From Actinomycetota bacterium (GTDB lineage Bacteria; Actinomycetota; Thermoleophilia; RBG-16-64-13), in the NCBI GenBank assembly GCA_012514635.1, contig JAAYZX010000007.1, forward strand, positions 87,735-137,627: a stretch of 49,893 bases of DNA, given 5' to 3'. The position numbers and the translations under genes were made by a program. Position 1 is the stretch's first letter. Each line of letters opens with the position of its first letter. The notes under the pieces are model-generated. The model saw only the letters and a list, made by a program, of their open reading frames with translations. It was not told the DNA's origin and did no database searches. Of this stretch, positions 7,526 through 15,986 are shown piece by piece.

Positions 7526-9100
7526 ATGGGCACGGCCTCAATCAGTGCGTATGCCTTGTTAGGAATAGATGCGGTTCCTGTACGCGTAGAAGCGCATGTA
7601 CGGCCTGGTCTGCCGGGCGTGACCATTGTGGGCCTCCCGGACACAGCTGTGCGTGAAGCCAAAGAGCGTGTGCGGTCCGCTGCCGCTACGGCGGGATGCC
7701 CTTTGCCCACTCAGCGGATCACGGTGAGTCTCAGCCCGGCCGATGTGAGGAAGGAGGGGCCGGGATTCGATCTTCCGCTGGCCCTGGCCATACTGGGTGC
7801 CGCAGGCCACCTTCCGGCCGCCTTGCTGAGAGATATTGGGGCGGTGGGGGAGCTCGGTTTGCAGGGAGAAGTTCGTAGTGTGCGGGGAGTGCTGGGAATG
7901 GCGGAAGCGGCCGGAGGTGCCCGGATGCGTTCATTTCTGGTCCCTATGGAGTGCCTCTCCGAAGCTATGGCTTCTGCACCGGAACTGGCCATCGGTGTGC
8001 GCAATCTCACAGAGGCGGTGACGGCATGTTGTTGTCCGCGCTCTCGTGCGTGGTTTCGCAGGCGCGGGCAACGTTGGGTGCAATGGAGACAGAAGAGACT
8101 CGGTTCCGTTGCGTCGCATCAGCCGGATTTTGCAGATGTGGCCGGACAGCGTGCCGCCAAGAGGGCGCTGGAGATTGCGGCGGCCGGTGGGCATCACCTG
8201 CTCATGGTGGGGCCACCCGGAGTAGGGAAGACCATGTTGGCTCGGCGCATACCGGGAATTATGCCGGATTTCAATGGCGAAGAGGCGCTTGAAGTCACCC
8301 GCATCTGGAGCGCCGCCGGCCTGCTCTCGCAGGCCGGCGGACCGGTGACGGAACGTCCATTTCGCAGCCCTCACCACACCGCATCTACTGCAGCTCTGGT
8401 GGGAGGCGGGTCACCCGCCCGCCCCGGGGAGGTAACACTGGCGCATCGCGGCGTGTTGTTCTTGGATGAGTTTCCGGAGTTGATGAGGGACTCGCTGGAA
8501 GCTCTGAGAGAGCCGTTGGAGGACGGGCATGTGATTATCACCAGGCGCTCAGGGTCATTCCGGTTCCCGGCTCGGTTCACGTTGGTTGCGGCAATGAACC
8601 CGTGTCCGTGCGGTTACGCAGGCCATCCAACAATCCCCTGCACCTGCTCGCCGGCGCAGGCCGATCGCTACAGACGCCATGTAAGTGGACCTCTTCTGGA
8701 CCGTGTCGACATGCTGCTGGAGTTGCCGCCCATTTCTCTGGGGAGTTTGATGACGGCGGATGTGCCGGTAGAAGAGACATCTGCGCTCATCAAGCAGCGG
8801 GTAATGACAGCGCAGAACTTTAGGCGATTGCGGGTGGACACGGAGCGCGCTGCAGGATATGGCGTTGCGGGTGAACAGCATCCACGACGTGTGGAGGAGC
8901 GTGCCCAGCTCACCAGCGGAGCCATCAAGCTGCTTCACCGTTTCCTTGCTGGTGGACGCGCTGGAGCGCGGAGCCATGCTCGGTTGGTAGCTCTTAGCAG
9001 GACTGTGGCGGACTTGGATCAATCGCCTTTCGTGCGGGAGGAGCATGTGGCTGAGGCGGCGGGACTTCACCTCACTGATCGTTGGACGTGGAGGACATGA
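7526..9100 (+). CDS. comM: ComM/YifB family Mg-chelatase-like AAA+ ATPase
   Basis: Hexameric helicase-like AAA+ protein; ComM drives branch migration during natural transformation in Vibrio. An N-terminal Lon-S5-like domain (VEAHVRPGLPGVTIVGLPD) is followed by the Mg-chelatase ATPase with Walker A GPPGVGKTML, HRGVLFLDEFPEL as Walker B, and AAMNPCPCG. A cysteine cluster CPCGYAGHPTIPCTCS follows, as in family members. ATG 7526 is preferred to TTG 7514; neither has a clear ribosome-binding site. 524 residues. It overlaps dprA, in keeping with a DNA-uptake role. Confidence 0.94.
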   Translation: MGTASISAYALLGIDAVPVRVEAHVRPGLPGVTIVGLPDTAVREAKERVRSAAATAGCPLPTQRITVSLSPADVRKEGPGFDLPLALAILGAAGHLPAALLRDIGAVGELGLQGEVRSVRGVLGMAEAAGGARMRSFLVPMECLSEAMASAPELAIGVRNLTEAVTACCCPRSRAWFRRRGQRWVQWRQKRLGSVASHQPDFADVAGQRAAKRALEIAAAGGHHLLMVGPPGVGKTMLARRIPGIMPDFNGEEALEVTRIWSAAGLLSQAGGPVTERPFRSPHHTASTAALVGGGSPARPGEVTLAHRGVLFLDEFPELMRDSLEALREPLEDGHVIITRRSGSFRFPARFTLVAAMNPCPCGYAGHPTIPCTCSPAQADRYRRHVSGPLLDRVDMLLELPPISLGSLMTADVPVEETSALIKQRVMTAQNFRRLRVDTERAAGYGVAGEQHPRRVEERAQLTSGAIKLLHRFLAGGRAGARSHARLVALSRTVADLDQSPFVREEHVAEAAGLHLTDRWTWRT

Positions 9101-10254
9101 GTCGGGACGATGGGCGGGGTGGTGGGGAAGAAGCGGCGGCGCGTGCCGCCGCCCTCTGGATCTCGTCGCTGGTGTCTAAGGGGCAGTCTAGGCTTCTGCG
9201 CCTCTCCTGCCAACTGGGGCTAGACATCCTGTGGACGGCGTCGCCTCGGGAGCTGGTTGCCCGCGGTATGTCTATGACAGCGGCGGAAGGAGTGGTGGAG
9301 CACAGGCGGCGCTTCGATGTCTGTGCTATGGAGGAACGGCTTCGGAGAAAGAACGTATGGTTCGTCACCTATGGGCAGGAGTATTACCCACATGTACTTG
9401 TCGGTCTGGCCAAACCACCGGTTGGTCTGTACTTGAAAGGGGAGCACAGTGTTTGGGAGGCGATCCTGGCTTTGCCGCGCGTAACCATCGTGGGAACGCG
9501 ACGTTCTTCGGGATACGGGTGCAGTATCGCCCAAGCCCTGGGGCAGATGTTCTCTCGTGCGGGTGTGTCGGTTATAAGCGGTATGGCAAGGGGCATCGAC
9601 GGTAGGGCACATGCGGGGGCACTCAGAGGTGATACGCCCACTGTAGGCGTGTTGGGGGCGGGGCCGGATATCGTCTATCCCCGCAACCATGCTCATCTCT
9701 ACCGTGAAGTTGGGGACCGAGGCGTACTGGTAAGCGAATACCCGCCGGGCACACCGGCGGCGCGCTGGACGTTCCCGGCTCGTAATCGCATCATGGCTGC
9801 GTTGGGCGATGCCGTGATCGTTGTTGAAGCGGGTGAACGGAGTGGTGCATTGCTCACAGTTGACGAGGGGCTCGAACTTAATCGGCCGATCTTTGCGGTA
9901 CCGGGGCCGGTGGGGAGTGCGGGGAGCTTAGGAACCAATCGCTTGGCTGCCGAAGGAGCATTCATCATCTACGACATTGAGCAGGCTGTGGAGGACTACG
10001 CTACTCAAACGAGAACGGAGAGAAGAGAGCGGAAATCGGAAGTTCGTTGTGGGGATGGTGGACGTCGACCCCTTCCGGAAGGAGCGGTTGAGAGGCTTGT
10101 ACTTCAAGCGCTGAGCAACGGGCCGCGATCTATTGACGAGGTAGCGGCGGCGGTGGGATGCTCCACGCGGGAGTCGGCGGCGGCGCTATCCGTGCTCGAA
10201 CTGGATGGAGCGGTCAATCGTTGTAGTGTAGGTGTGTATGGTCTTCCACCTTGA
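9097..10254 (+). CDS. dprA: DNA processing protein DprA
   Basis: Loads RecA on incoming single-stranded DNA in transformation. The Rossmann-like core is clear: VTIVGTRRSSGYG, SGMARGIDGRAHAGAL, WTFPARNRIMAALGDAVIVV, SGALLTVDEGLELNRPIFAVP and GTNRLAAEGA. The C-terminal ~60 residues form a winged-helix-like DML1 domain (LPEGAVERLVLQALSNGPRS). ATG 9097 overlaps the comM stop (ATGA) and has GTGGAGG just upstream; TTG 9082 is possible. 385 residues. In many relatives topA follows; here it does not. Confidence 0.95.
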   Translation: MSRDDGRGGGEEAAARAAALWISSLVSKGQSRLLRLSCQLGLDILWTASPRELVARGMSMTAAEGVVEHRRRFDVCAMEERLRRKNVWFVTYGQEYYPHVLVGLAKPPVGLYLKGEHSVWEAILALPRVTIVGTRRSSGYGCSIAQALGQMFSRAGVSVISGMARGIDGRAHAGALRGDTPTVGVLGAGPDIVYPRNHAHLYREVGDRGVLVSEYPPGTPAARWTFPARNRIMAALGDAVIVVEAGERSGALLTVDEGLELNRPIFAVPGPVGSAGSLGTNRLAAEGAFIIYDIEQAVEDYATQTRTERRERKSEVRCGDGGRRPLPEGAVERLVLQALSNGPRSIDEVAAAVGCSTRESAAALSVLELDGAVNRCSVGVYGLPP

Positions 10255-10427
10255 CGTACGGCAAAAAGACCGACTCGTCGGGTGGTGAGAGGGCGGTCCT
10301 CCGGAAGAGAGGACGAGCGGGCGTGGTCCAAGTGCCACATAGGAAGATCTCATATACCACGGGCAAGACCACGGCAAAGAAGACCCGCCGGTGTCAGTGG
10401 GCGATGGCGGGAGCGCTTTGCAAATGA
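10251..10427 (+). CDS. Possible 58-residue basic ORF in the dprA-xerC gap
   Basis: A TTG-initiated frame fills the entire gap between dprA and xerC: it overlaps the dprA stop (TTGA) and ends in TGA that overlaps the xerC ATG (ATGA). The peptide is basic, with a YTTGKTTAKKTRRC stretch that resembles the lysine-rich tails of topoisomerase I proteins. topA is the gene expected here, so this may be the remains of its 3' end; it may also be a small coupled ORF or chance. No ribosome-binding site is seen before the TTG. Confidence 0.3.
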   Translation: MTYGKKTDSSGGERAVLRKRGRAGVVQVPHRKISYTTGKTTAKKTRRCQWAMAGALCK

Positions 10428-11353
10428 CGTTAGAAGAACAAAGAGCGCGCTTCCTGCGGAGTCTGGTGGCGGCGGATTATAGTCCTCACACTATTCGGGC
10501 CTATCAAGCAGATGTGGATCGCCTGCTGGCGTTCCTTAAGGAGCAGGGAAAGGAGTCACTGGACGAGGTTTCCGTCGAGGAGCTAAGGATCTTTGTGTCT
10601 CGCTTGGCGGATGGTTCCTTTGCTTCTGATGGGCAACCGTGCTCCAAGCGGAGCTTGGCCCGCAAACTCTCCACCATGCGCAGCTTCTTCCGCCATGCCG
10701 CCGACGATGGTATCGTAGAGGCGGATCCCGCCGCAACTTTGCGCACGCCTAGACTGCCTAAGCGTCTCCCTGCGGTACTCTCGCCGGAGGAGATGAGTAA
10801 GGTTTTGCGCGCCGTGCCGGGCAGAGGTGCGTTGGCGCTTCGTGACCGGGCTATGTTCGAATTGCTATACTCATCCGGCCTGCGTACCAGAGAGTTGCTG
10901 GAGTTACGGCTTTGTGACCTCGACTTTGCCACGGGCGAGGTCAGGGTGAAGGGGAAAGGGAGGAAGGAGCGGGTGGTTCCGTTTGGACGGCCGGCTCGTC
11001 ATGCCTTGGAGGTATATATCTCTGATGGGCGGGGTGAGCTCGTCTGCAAGCTACCTGACCGTGCAAGAGAAGGGCAGGATCGTGTGTTTGTGAGTCGGAA
11101 CGGCCGCCCGCTGAGCCCATCCGATGTTAGGCGCAGATTGCTTAACATCATGGATCGTTCGGGAGTCGCCACCAAGATTTCACCACATACGCTTCGCCAC
11201 TCGTTTGCAACGCACCTACTAGAGGGTGGAGCGGACCTGAGGTCCATTCAAGAGTTCCTGGGGCACGCATCCTTGAATACCACTCAGGTTTACACGCACG
11301 TCTCGGCCACCCATCTGCGAGAATCGTACCGACGTGCTCATCCGAGGGCTTGA
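10424..11353 (+). CDS. xerC: Tyrosine recombinase XerC
   Basis: Site-specific recombinase that resolves chromosome dimers, acting with XerD or alone on dif. An N-terminal SAM-like core-binding domain (about 1-105) precedes the catalytic domain with Arg154 (SSGLRTREL), Lys178 (GKGRKER), His255-x-x-Arg258 (HTLRHSFATH), His281 (LGHASLNTTQ) and the nucleophile Tyr290 (VYTHV): a full active site. ATG 10424 follows GGGAG at ten bases; GTG 10391 is an upstream alternative. 309 residues. dprA-xerC-sigma order matches actinobacteria, apart from missing topA. Confidence 0.94.
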   Translation: MTLEEQRARFLRSLVAADYSPHTIRAYQADVDRLLAFLKEQGKESLDEVSVEELRIFVSRLADGSFASDGQPCSKRSLARKLSTMRSFFRHAADDGIVEADPAATLRTPRLPKRLPAVLSPEEMSKVLRAVPGRGALALRDRAMFELLYSSGLRTRELLELRLCDLDFATGEVRVKGKGRKERVVPFGRPARHALEVYISDGRGELVCKLPDRAREGQDRVFVSRNGRPLSPSDVRRRLLNIMDRSGVATKISPHTLRHSFATHLLEGGADLRSIQEFLGHASLNTTQVYTHVSATHLRESYRRAHPRA

Positions 11354-11354
11354 A

Positions 11355-12152
11355 ATGCGGGTGGAGGAGCGCAACGCAGCACATGATCTGGGCTTCTGTT
11401 GGTCACGTTACAAGGAATTCGGCGACGAACAGGCTCGTAACGAGTTGATATTGGCGTATTCGCCGTTGGTCAAGTACGTGGCCGGACGTATGCGCAGCGG
11501 TTTGCCGGCGCATGTTGAAGAAGCCGACTTGGTGTCTTACGGATTGCTGGGGTTGATTGGGGCTATTGAACGCTTCGATCCGGGGCGCAACATCAAGTTT
11601 GAAACGTATGCGCTGTCTCGTGTCAAGGGCGCCATCATCGATGAACTTCGGGCCTTGGATTGGGTACCGCGATCAGTGCGCCACTGGGCACGGCAGGTGG
11701 AGCGTTCCGTGACTCGGCTGGAGAATCAGTTGGGACGTGCGCCCTCCGACGAGGAAATTGCCGCCGATCTCGAGATGAGCGCCACCGAGCTTCAGGACAT
11801 CCTCCTTCAAATTAGCAACGGCTCCATCGTGGCCCTGGATGAGTGTTGGCGTATGTCCGGGACAGAGGGTGACAGGATCAGCCTCATGGACACCCTGGAG
11901 GATGGGAGCGCTCCAGACCCTTCCAAGGCGCTCGATCTGCTTTCCCTCAAAGAGCATCTGGCCAACGCCATCCGGCGCCTGCCTGAACGGGAGAAGATTG
12001 TCATCGGTCTCTATTACTATGAGGGGCTGACTCTGAGGGAGATCGGAGAGGTGTTGGGTGTGACGGAATCACGTGTCTCGCAGTTACATACCAAGGCCAT
12101 CCTGCGCCTCAAAGGCCGTGTCAAGGATCAGCTGGACCCGAACAGCTTCTGA
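11355..12152 (+). CDS. whiG: RNA polymerase sigma factor, WhiG/FliA type
   Basis: Alternative sigma factor of the sigma-28 class, controlling motility genes in most bacteria and sporulation in Streptomyces (WhiG). Region 2 is clear (YSPLVKYVAGRM, EEADLVSYGLLGLIGAIERF, FETYALSRVKGAIIDELR), then region 3 (SVTRLENQLGRAPSDEEIA) and region 4 with its helix-turn-helix (EGLTLREIGEVLGVTESRVS). ATG 11355, one base after the xerC stop, follows GAGGG. 265 residues. The location before rpsB is that of Streptomyces whiG. No flagellar or sporulation gene is in the window, so the regulon is unknown. Confidence 0.92.
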   Translation: MRVEERNAAHDLGFCWSRYKEFGDEQARNELILAYSPLVKYVAGRMRSGLPAHVEEADLVSYGLLGLIGAIERFDPGRNIKFETYALSRVKGAIIDELRALDWVPRSVRHWARQVERSVTRLENQLGRAPSDEEIAADLEMSATELQDILLQISNGSIVALDECWRMSGTEGDRISLMDTLEDGSAPDPSKALDLLSLKEHLANAIRRLPEREKIVIGLYYYEGLTLREIGEVLGVTESRVSQLHTKAILRLKGRVKDQLDPNSF

Positions 12153-12206
12153 CGTACTCTTAGACCCTCAGGAAGGCTGAGCGTGGCTCGTCTGGGAGCG
12201 GCCGCC

Positions 12207-12239
12207 TTGGTCTAAAGACGGCGGACCGTGTGCTACACT
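12207..12239 (+). promoter_or_regulatory. Extended -10 promoter candidate for rpsB
   Basis: TGCTACACT (12231-12239) is an extended -10 element (TGn + TACACT). The -35 side is poor: TTGGTC (12207-12212) would give a 21-base spacer, so activity would rest on the extended -10. The position, about 100 bases upstream of rpsB after the sigma gene, is right for the rpsB-tsf transcript. Confidence 0.45.
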
Positions 12240-12259
12240 ACATCGGCTCGTCGATCGAC

Positions 12260-12312
12260 CGAGAGGATGGCGCCCGCGGTGGTGCCTCTTGGGTTCCGTG
12301 AGCGTCCTCTCG
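12260..12312 (+). promoter_or_regulatory. Structured rpsB leader (possible S2 autoregulation site)
   Basis: CGAGAGGA (12260-12267) is perfectly complementary to TCCTCTCG (12305-12312), and inside it GGCGCC (12269-12274) pairs with GGTGCC (12281-12286) with one G-U. The structure lies downstream of the promoter candidate and ends about 20 bases before the rpsB ribosome-binding site. Ribosomal protein leaders upstream of rpsB are known in other bacteria; homology to those is not shown here. Confidence 0.45.
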
Positions 12313-12342
12313 TGGTTATACACAACCAGAAGGAGTAAGAAC

Positions 12343-13116
12343 ATGCCTGCTGCCTCCATGAAGCAGCTGCTGGAGTCTGGGGTGCATTTTGGACACCAGA
12401 CACGGCGTTGGAATCCCAAGATGAAGCCCTATATTTTCACCGAGCGGGGCGGTATCCATATCATCGATCTGGAGAAGACTTCCGCGCTGCTTGATCGCGC
12501 CTACGATTTCACGCGCAACGTGGCGGAACGCGGTGGCACCGTGCTCTTCGTAGGAACCAAGAAGCAGTGCCAAGATGTAATTCGTGAGGAGGCTGCGAGA
12601 GTAGAAATGCCTTACGTCTCGCATCGTTGGCTGGGCGGGCTCCTTACCAACTTCTCCACTATTCACAATCGTATCAATCGCCTGCACGAGCTCAGGCGTC
12701 TGCAGACCGATGGCTCGCTGAACCTGCTTCCAACCAAAGAGCGCATGAATCTGGAACGTGAGCTGGGGAAACTGGAGACCAACCTGGGCGGTGTGGCCGG
12801 GATGTCGCGGCGCCCGGATGCCGTCTTCATCGTTGACCCCAAACGGGAAGTTATCGCCACCAACGAGGTGAACAAGCTCGGTATCCCGCTTCTTGGGCTT
12901 GTAGATACAAACTGTGACCCGGATGAGGTTACATATATTATCCCCGGTAACGATGATGCCATCCGTTCCTGCAGCCTGATCGTCCGCACTATCGCGCGCG
13001 CAATTGAGGAAGGACGTCGGCGCTTCACGGAGACCGACTTCGCAGCAGCTTCGGAAGGCGCAGAAGGCGAGCAGGCTCCCGCCGAAGCCCAGGACGCGAC
13101 CACTGAAACCGTCTGA
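12343..13116 (+). CDS. rpsB: Ribosomal protein uS2
   Basis: Small-subunit protein, 257 residues. Recognised by [37 protein letters not shown] and the PDAVFIVDP segment. ATG 12343 follows AAGGAG; a GTG at 12289 in the same frame lies inside the leader hairpin and is rejected. The C-terminal ~30 residues are an acidic/alanine-rich tail ([14 protein letters not shown]), as in many actinobacterial S2 proteins. Followed by tsf, the universal partner. Confidence 0.97.
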   Translation: MPAASMKQLLESGVHFGHQTRRWNPKMKPYIFTERGGIHIIDLEKTSALLDRAYDFTRNVAERGGTVLFVGTKKQCQDVIREEAARVEMPYVSHRWLGGLLTNFSTIHNRINRLHELRRLQTDGSLNLLPTKERMNLERELGKLETNLGGVAGMSRRPDAVFIVDPKREVIATNEVNKLGIPLLGLVDTNCDPDEVTYIIPGNDDAIRSCSLIVRTIARAIEEGRRRFTETDFAAASEGAEGEQAPAEAQDATTETV

Positions 13117-13179
13117 GAGGCCCGCGGGCTGGTAGTGTGACGAGGCCCCAAGGGCCCAGTAATTGGAGGCGACAGAAGC

Positions 13180-13782
13180 ATGGCAGTCGATGCAAATACA
13201 GTGAAAGAACTCCGTGACCTCTGTGGCGCGGGGATGATGGACTGCAAGAGGGCCCTGGAAGAGGCCGCCGGCAACATGGAAGAGGCGGTCAAGATCCTAC
13301 GAACCAAGGGTATGGCCACGGCTGACAAGAAGGCTTCGCGGGTGGCCAACGAGGGGCTGGTGCACGCATATATCCATCCCGGAGCCCGTGTTGGCGTGTT
13401 GTTGGAGGTCAACTGTGAGACGGACTTCGTGGCGCGTAACGAGCTATTCGTGGCGTTCGTTCACGACGTAGCCATGCATATTGCCGCCTCGTCTCCGCGC
13501 TGGGTCAGTCGTGAAGATATCGCTGAAGATGAGCTGAAGAAAGAGATGGATATCTATGTGGCCCAGGCGCGAGAAACCGGGAAGCCGGAGAAAGTGCTGA
13601 CCAAGATAGCCGAAGGCAAGCTCAACAAGTGGTACGAACAGGTAGTACTCCTCGAGCAACCGTTTGTCAAAGAACCCGAGAAGAGTATCGAGACCCTGCG
13701 CCGGGAGCTGGTGGGTCGCATTGGGGAGAATATCGAAATTGCGAGATTCGCCCGATTCAAAGTGGGCGAACAGGCAGAGTAA
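13180..13782 (+). CDS. tsf: Elongation factor Ts
   Basis: GDP/GTP exchange factor for EF-Tu. N-terminal UBA-like domain (VKELRDLCGAGMMDCKRALE) and the TDFVARN motif that contacts EF-Tu are present. At 200 residues it is the short form with one reduced core subdomain, compared with ~280 in Escherichia coli; short forms occur in many actinobacteria, cyanobacteria and Thermus. ATG 13180 follows TTGGAGG. The gap to rpsB holds a small GGCCC/GGGCC hairpin. Confidence 0.96.
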   Translation: MAVDANTVKELRDLCGAGMMDCKRALEEAAGNMEEAVKILRTKGMATADKKASRVANEGLVHAYIHPGARVGVLLEVNCETDFVARNELFVAFVHDVAMHIAASSPRWVSREDIAEDELKKEMDIYVAQARETGKPEKVLTKIAEGKLNKWYEQVVLLEQPFVKEPEKSIETLRRELVGRIGENIEIARFARFKVGEQAE

Positions 13783-13800
13783 ACTCCCGAAGAAACTGGG

Positions 13801-13830
13801 GAGGGGGCGGCGCGTATGCGCCGCCCCCTC
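13801..13830 (+). terminator. Perfect 13-bp hairpin between tsf and pyrH
   Basis: GAGGGGGCGGCGC (13801-13813) and its exact complement (13818-13830) flank a GTAT loop. No T-run follows, so it is not a classic intrinsic terminator; it could partly terminate, stabilise the upstream mRNA 3' end, or adjust expression of pyrH, whose ribosome-binding site AGGGAGGTGA starts about ten bases after it. Confidence 0.6.
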
Positions 13831-13851
13831 TCGTGAAAGGGAGGTGATGGG

Positions 13852-14625
13852 GTGCTCGATGAAGAGGGCGTGCGGCCGGCATACACGCGCATATTGCTTA
13901 AACTGAGCGGTGAGGCCCTCCTGGGCGACTTGGCGTTCGGTATCGATACCCAGCGCGTGGCTGCGGTGGCCGCAGAGATAGAGCGGGTGTGCAGTTGGGG
14001 CGTTCAGGTGGCTGTGGTGGTGGGGGCCGGTAACATTTTCCGCGGCAGTATGGGGACGGCGCACGGCATGGACCGAGCCACTGCCGATTATATGGGGATG
14101 GTGGCTACGGTGCTGAACGCGGTGTCCCTGCAGGACGCGTTGGAGGCACGGGGTACGTACACGCGGCTCATGTCGGCAATAGATATGCGTGAAGTGGCTG
14201 AACCCTACATTCGTAGGCGGGCAATTCGTCATCTGGAGAAGGGTCGTGTAGTCATATTTGCCGCAGGAACAGGCAATCCCTACTTCACCACAGATACTGC
14301 CGCAGCTCTGCGGGCTCTGGAAGTCGGCGCTGAAGCCCTCCTGATGGCAAAGAAGAAATATGGAGGCGTATACGACTCCGATCCGGAAACCAACGCGGAT
14401 GCCCATCTTATCCCTAAACTCAGCCATCGCCAGGCTTTGGAGCAGGGGCTGCGGGTAATGGATTCTACGGCCTTTTCGCTGTGTATGGACAACAACCTCC
14501 CCATCGTAGTGTTCAGCATGGCGGATGCAGCCGATATAGGCCGGGTGGTGCAGGGTGAGAGATTGGGCACGGTGGTATCATCCGGCGATGTTCTGCCGGG
14601 GCGGGGAGAAGGAGGACGGCAGTGA
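13852..14625 (+). CDS. pyrH: UMP kinase
   Basis: Phosphorylates UMP to UDP in pyrimidine synthesis; amino-acid-kinase fold, hexameric. Motifs: [55 protein letters not shown] (split here: [10 protein letters not shown] and [11 protein letters not shown]) and [10 protein letters not shown]. 257 residues. GTG 13852 lies a few bases after AGGGAGGTGA, the best ribosome-binding site in this region. The frr start overlaps its stop, the standard pyrH-frr pair. Confidence 0.96.
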   Translation: MLDEEGVRPAYTRILLKLSGEALLGDLAFGIDTQRVAAVAAEIERVCSWGVQVAVVVGAGNIFRGSMGTAHGMDRATADYMGMVATVLNAVSLQDALEARGTYTRLMSAIDMREVAEPYIRRRAIRHLEKGRVVIFAAGTGNPYFTTDTAAALRALEVGAEALLMAKKKYGGVYDSDPETNADAHLIPKLSHRQALEQGLRVMDSTAFSLCMDNNLPIVVFSMADAADIGRVVQGERLGTVVSSGDVLPGRGEGGRQ

Positions 14626-15179
14626 TTGACGAGCTGATGGCCGACGCCAAGCGCCGCATGGAAGGGGCGGTCGAGTCCCTGGTAGGGGAATTCAACGCGG
14701 TGCGCACAGGGCGCGCGTCCACCGCGCTTCTCGACCGTATCCAGGTGGATTATTATGGTTCGCGGACTCCTTTGAGACAGTTGGCGAATCTCGCTACTCC
14801 GGACCCACGCACCATCTCTATCACCGTGTACGACAAATCGGCGGTCAATGCAGTGGTGCGTGCCATACAGGAATCTGATCTTGCGCTCACCCCCAATAGT
14901 GACGGGAACATCGTACGTTTGAGCATCCCTGTACTTACGCAGGAACGTCGCAAAGAGCTGGTGCGTCTGGTCCGCAGCATGGCGGAAGACGCTAGAATAG
15001 CGGTGCGCAACGTTAGACGCGATGTCATTCAGGATCTCAAGGAGATGAAGAAAGAGGGTATGGTATCCGAGGATGATGAGCGTCGTTACGAAGATGAAGT
15101 ACAAAAGCTGACAAACGCTTATATTGAGCAATTAAATGAGCGTTTGGTCTACAAGGAGGAGGAGATCCTCGAGGTCTGA
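14622..15179 (+). CDS. frr: Ribosome recycling factor
   Basis: Splits post-termination ribosomes together with EF-G. The 185-residue length and motifs [40 protein letters not shown] and [19 protein letters not shown] are diagnostic. GTG 14622 forms a GTGA overlap with the pyrH stop, with GGAGAAGGAGG upstream; translation is likely coupled. Confidence 0.97.
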   Translation: MIDELMADAKRRMEGAVESLVGEFNAVRTGRASTALLDRIQVDYYGSRTPLRQLANLATPDPRTISITVYDKSAVNAVVRAIQESDLALTPNSDGNIVRLSIPVLTQERRKELVRLVRSMAEDARIAVRNVRRDVIQDLKEMKKEGMVSEDDERRYEDEVQKLTNAYIEQLNERLVYKEEEILEV

Positions 15180-15206
15180 GCCTCTGCCTTCGGAGGCCCC
15201 TCAGCT

Positions 15207-15986
15207 ATGAACGCCCTCGCATGGCTCAAGGGCATCTTTCGGGCAGACCGCCGCCCGTGTGCCGCGTCGGCGCGGAGTTCTCATGTCGTCGTGCCACGCC
15301 ATGTTGCCATTATCATGGATGGTAACGGGCGCTGGGCGACACGACACGGTCTACCCGTTGCAGTGGGACACGAAGCCGGAGCCCGCGCGGTGAAGCGCGC
15401 TGTGAAAAGCGCTGTGCGCCTGGGTGTGAAAGAGTTGACCGTGTACTCCTTCTCCACCGAGAACTGGAATCGGCCGCGCGAGGAAGTAGACGGCTTGATG
15501 AAGCTGTTTGCCGCTACGCTGGATCGAGAGATCGAGGAGTTGAATGCCAATGATGTGCGGCTGGTGTTCATCGGCAGGCGCGCGGGTTTGGATCAAGGGC
15601 TCCTGGACCGAATGGTGAGCGCTGAACGACGGACGGCGGAAAACACAGGACTCCAACTCTACGTAGCGCTGAACTACGGCGGCCGGATTGAGATCGTCGA
15701 TGCGGTGAAATCCTTGGTTAACATGGGATGCGGTGTCGAGGATGTGACGGAGGAAGCCATAGCCTCCCGACTCTATGCGCCGGACATGCGTGACCCTGAT
15801 CTGGTCATCCGTACCTCCGGCGAGCAGAGGCTGTCCAACTTCCTTCTCTGGCAAACCGCTTACTCCGAATTTTACTTCTCTGAAATTCTCTGGCCGGACT
15901 TTGGTGAGGCTGAATTCGAAGCCGCTATTGCGGACTATGCTGCTCGTGAACGACGCTTCGGCGCGCGACAGGACAGGGATGCTTAA
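15207..15986 (+). CDS. uppS: Isoprenyl transferase (undecaprenyl diphosphate synthase)
   Basis: cis-prenyltransferase that builds undecaprenyl diphosphate, the lipid carrier for peptidoglycan. Catalytic Asp is in HVAIIMDGNGRWA; other signatures are VYSFSTENWNRP, YVALNYGGRIEIVDA and the C-terminal DLVIRTSGEQRLSNFLLWQ and SEFYFSEILWPDF. 259 residues, with a 28-residue poorly conserved head; GGAGG precedes the ATG. It overlaps cdsA, forming the frr-uppS-cdsA-dxr-rseP lipid/isoprenoid run. Confidence 0.96.
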   Translation: MNALAWLKGIFRADRRPCAASARSSHVVVPRHVAIIMDGNGRWATRHGLPVAVGHEAGARAVKRAVKSAVRLGVKELTVYSFSTENWNRPREEVDGLMKLFAATLDREIEELNANDVRLVFIGRRAGLDQGLLDRMVSAERRTAENTGLQLYVALNYGGRIEIVDAVKSLVNMGCGVEDVTEEAIASRLYAPDMRDPDLVIRTSGEQRLSNFLLWQTAYSEFYFSEILWPDFGEAEFEAAIADYAARERRFGARQDRDA

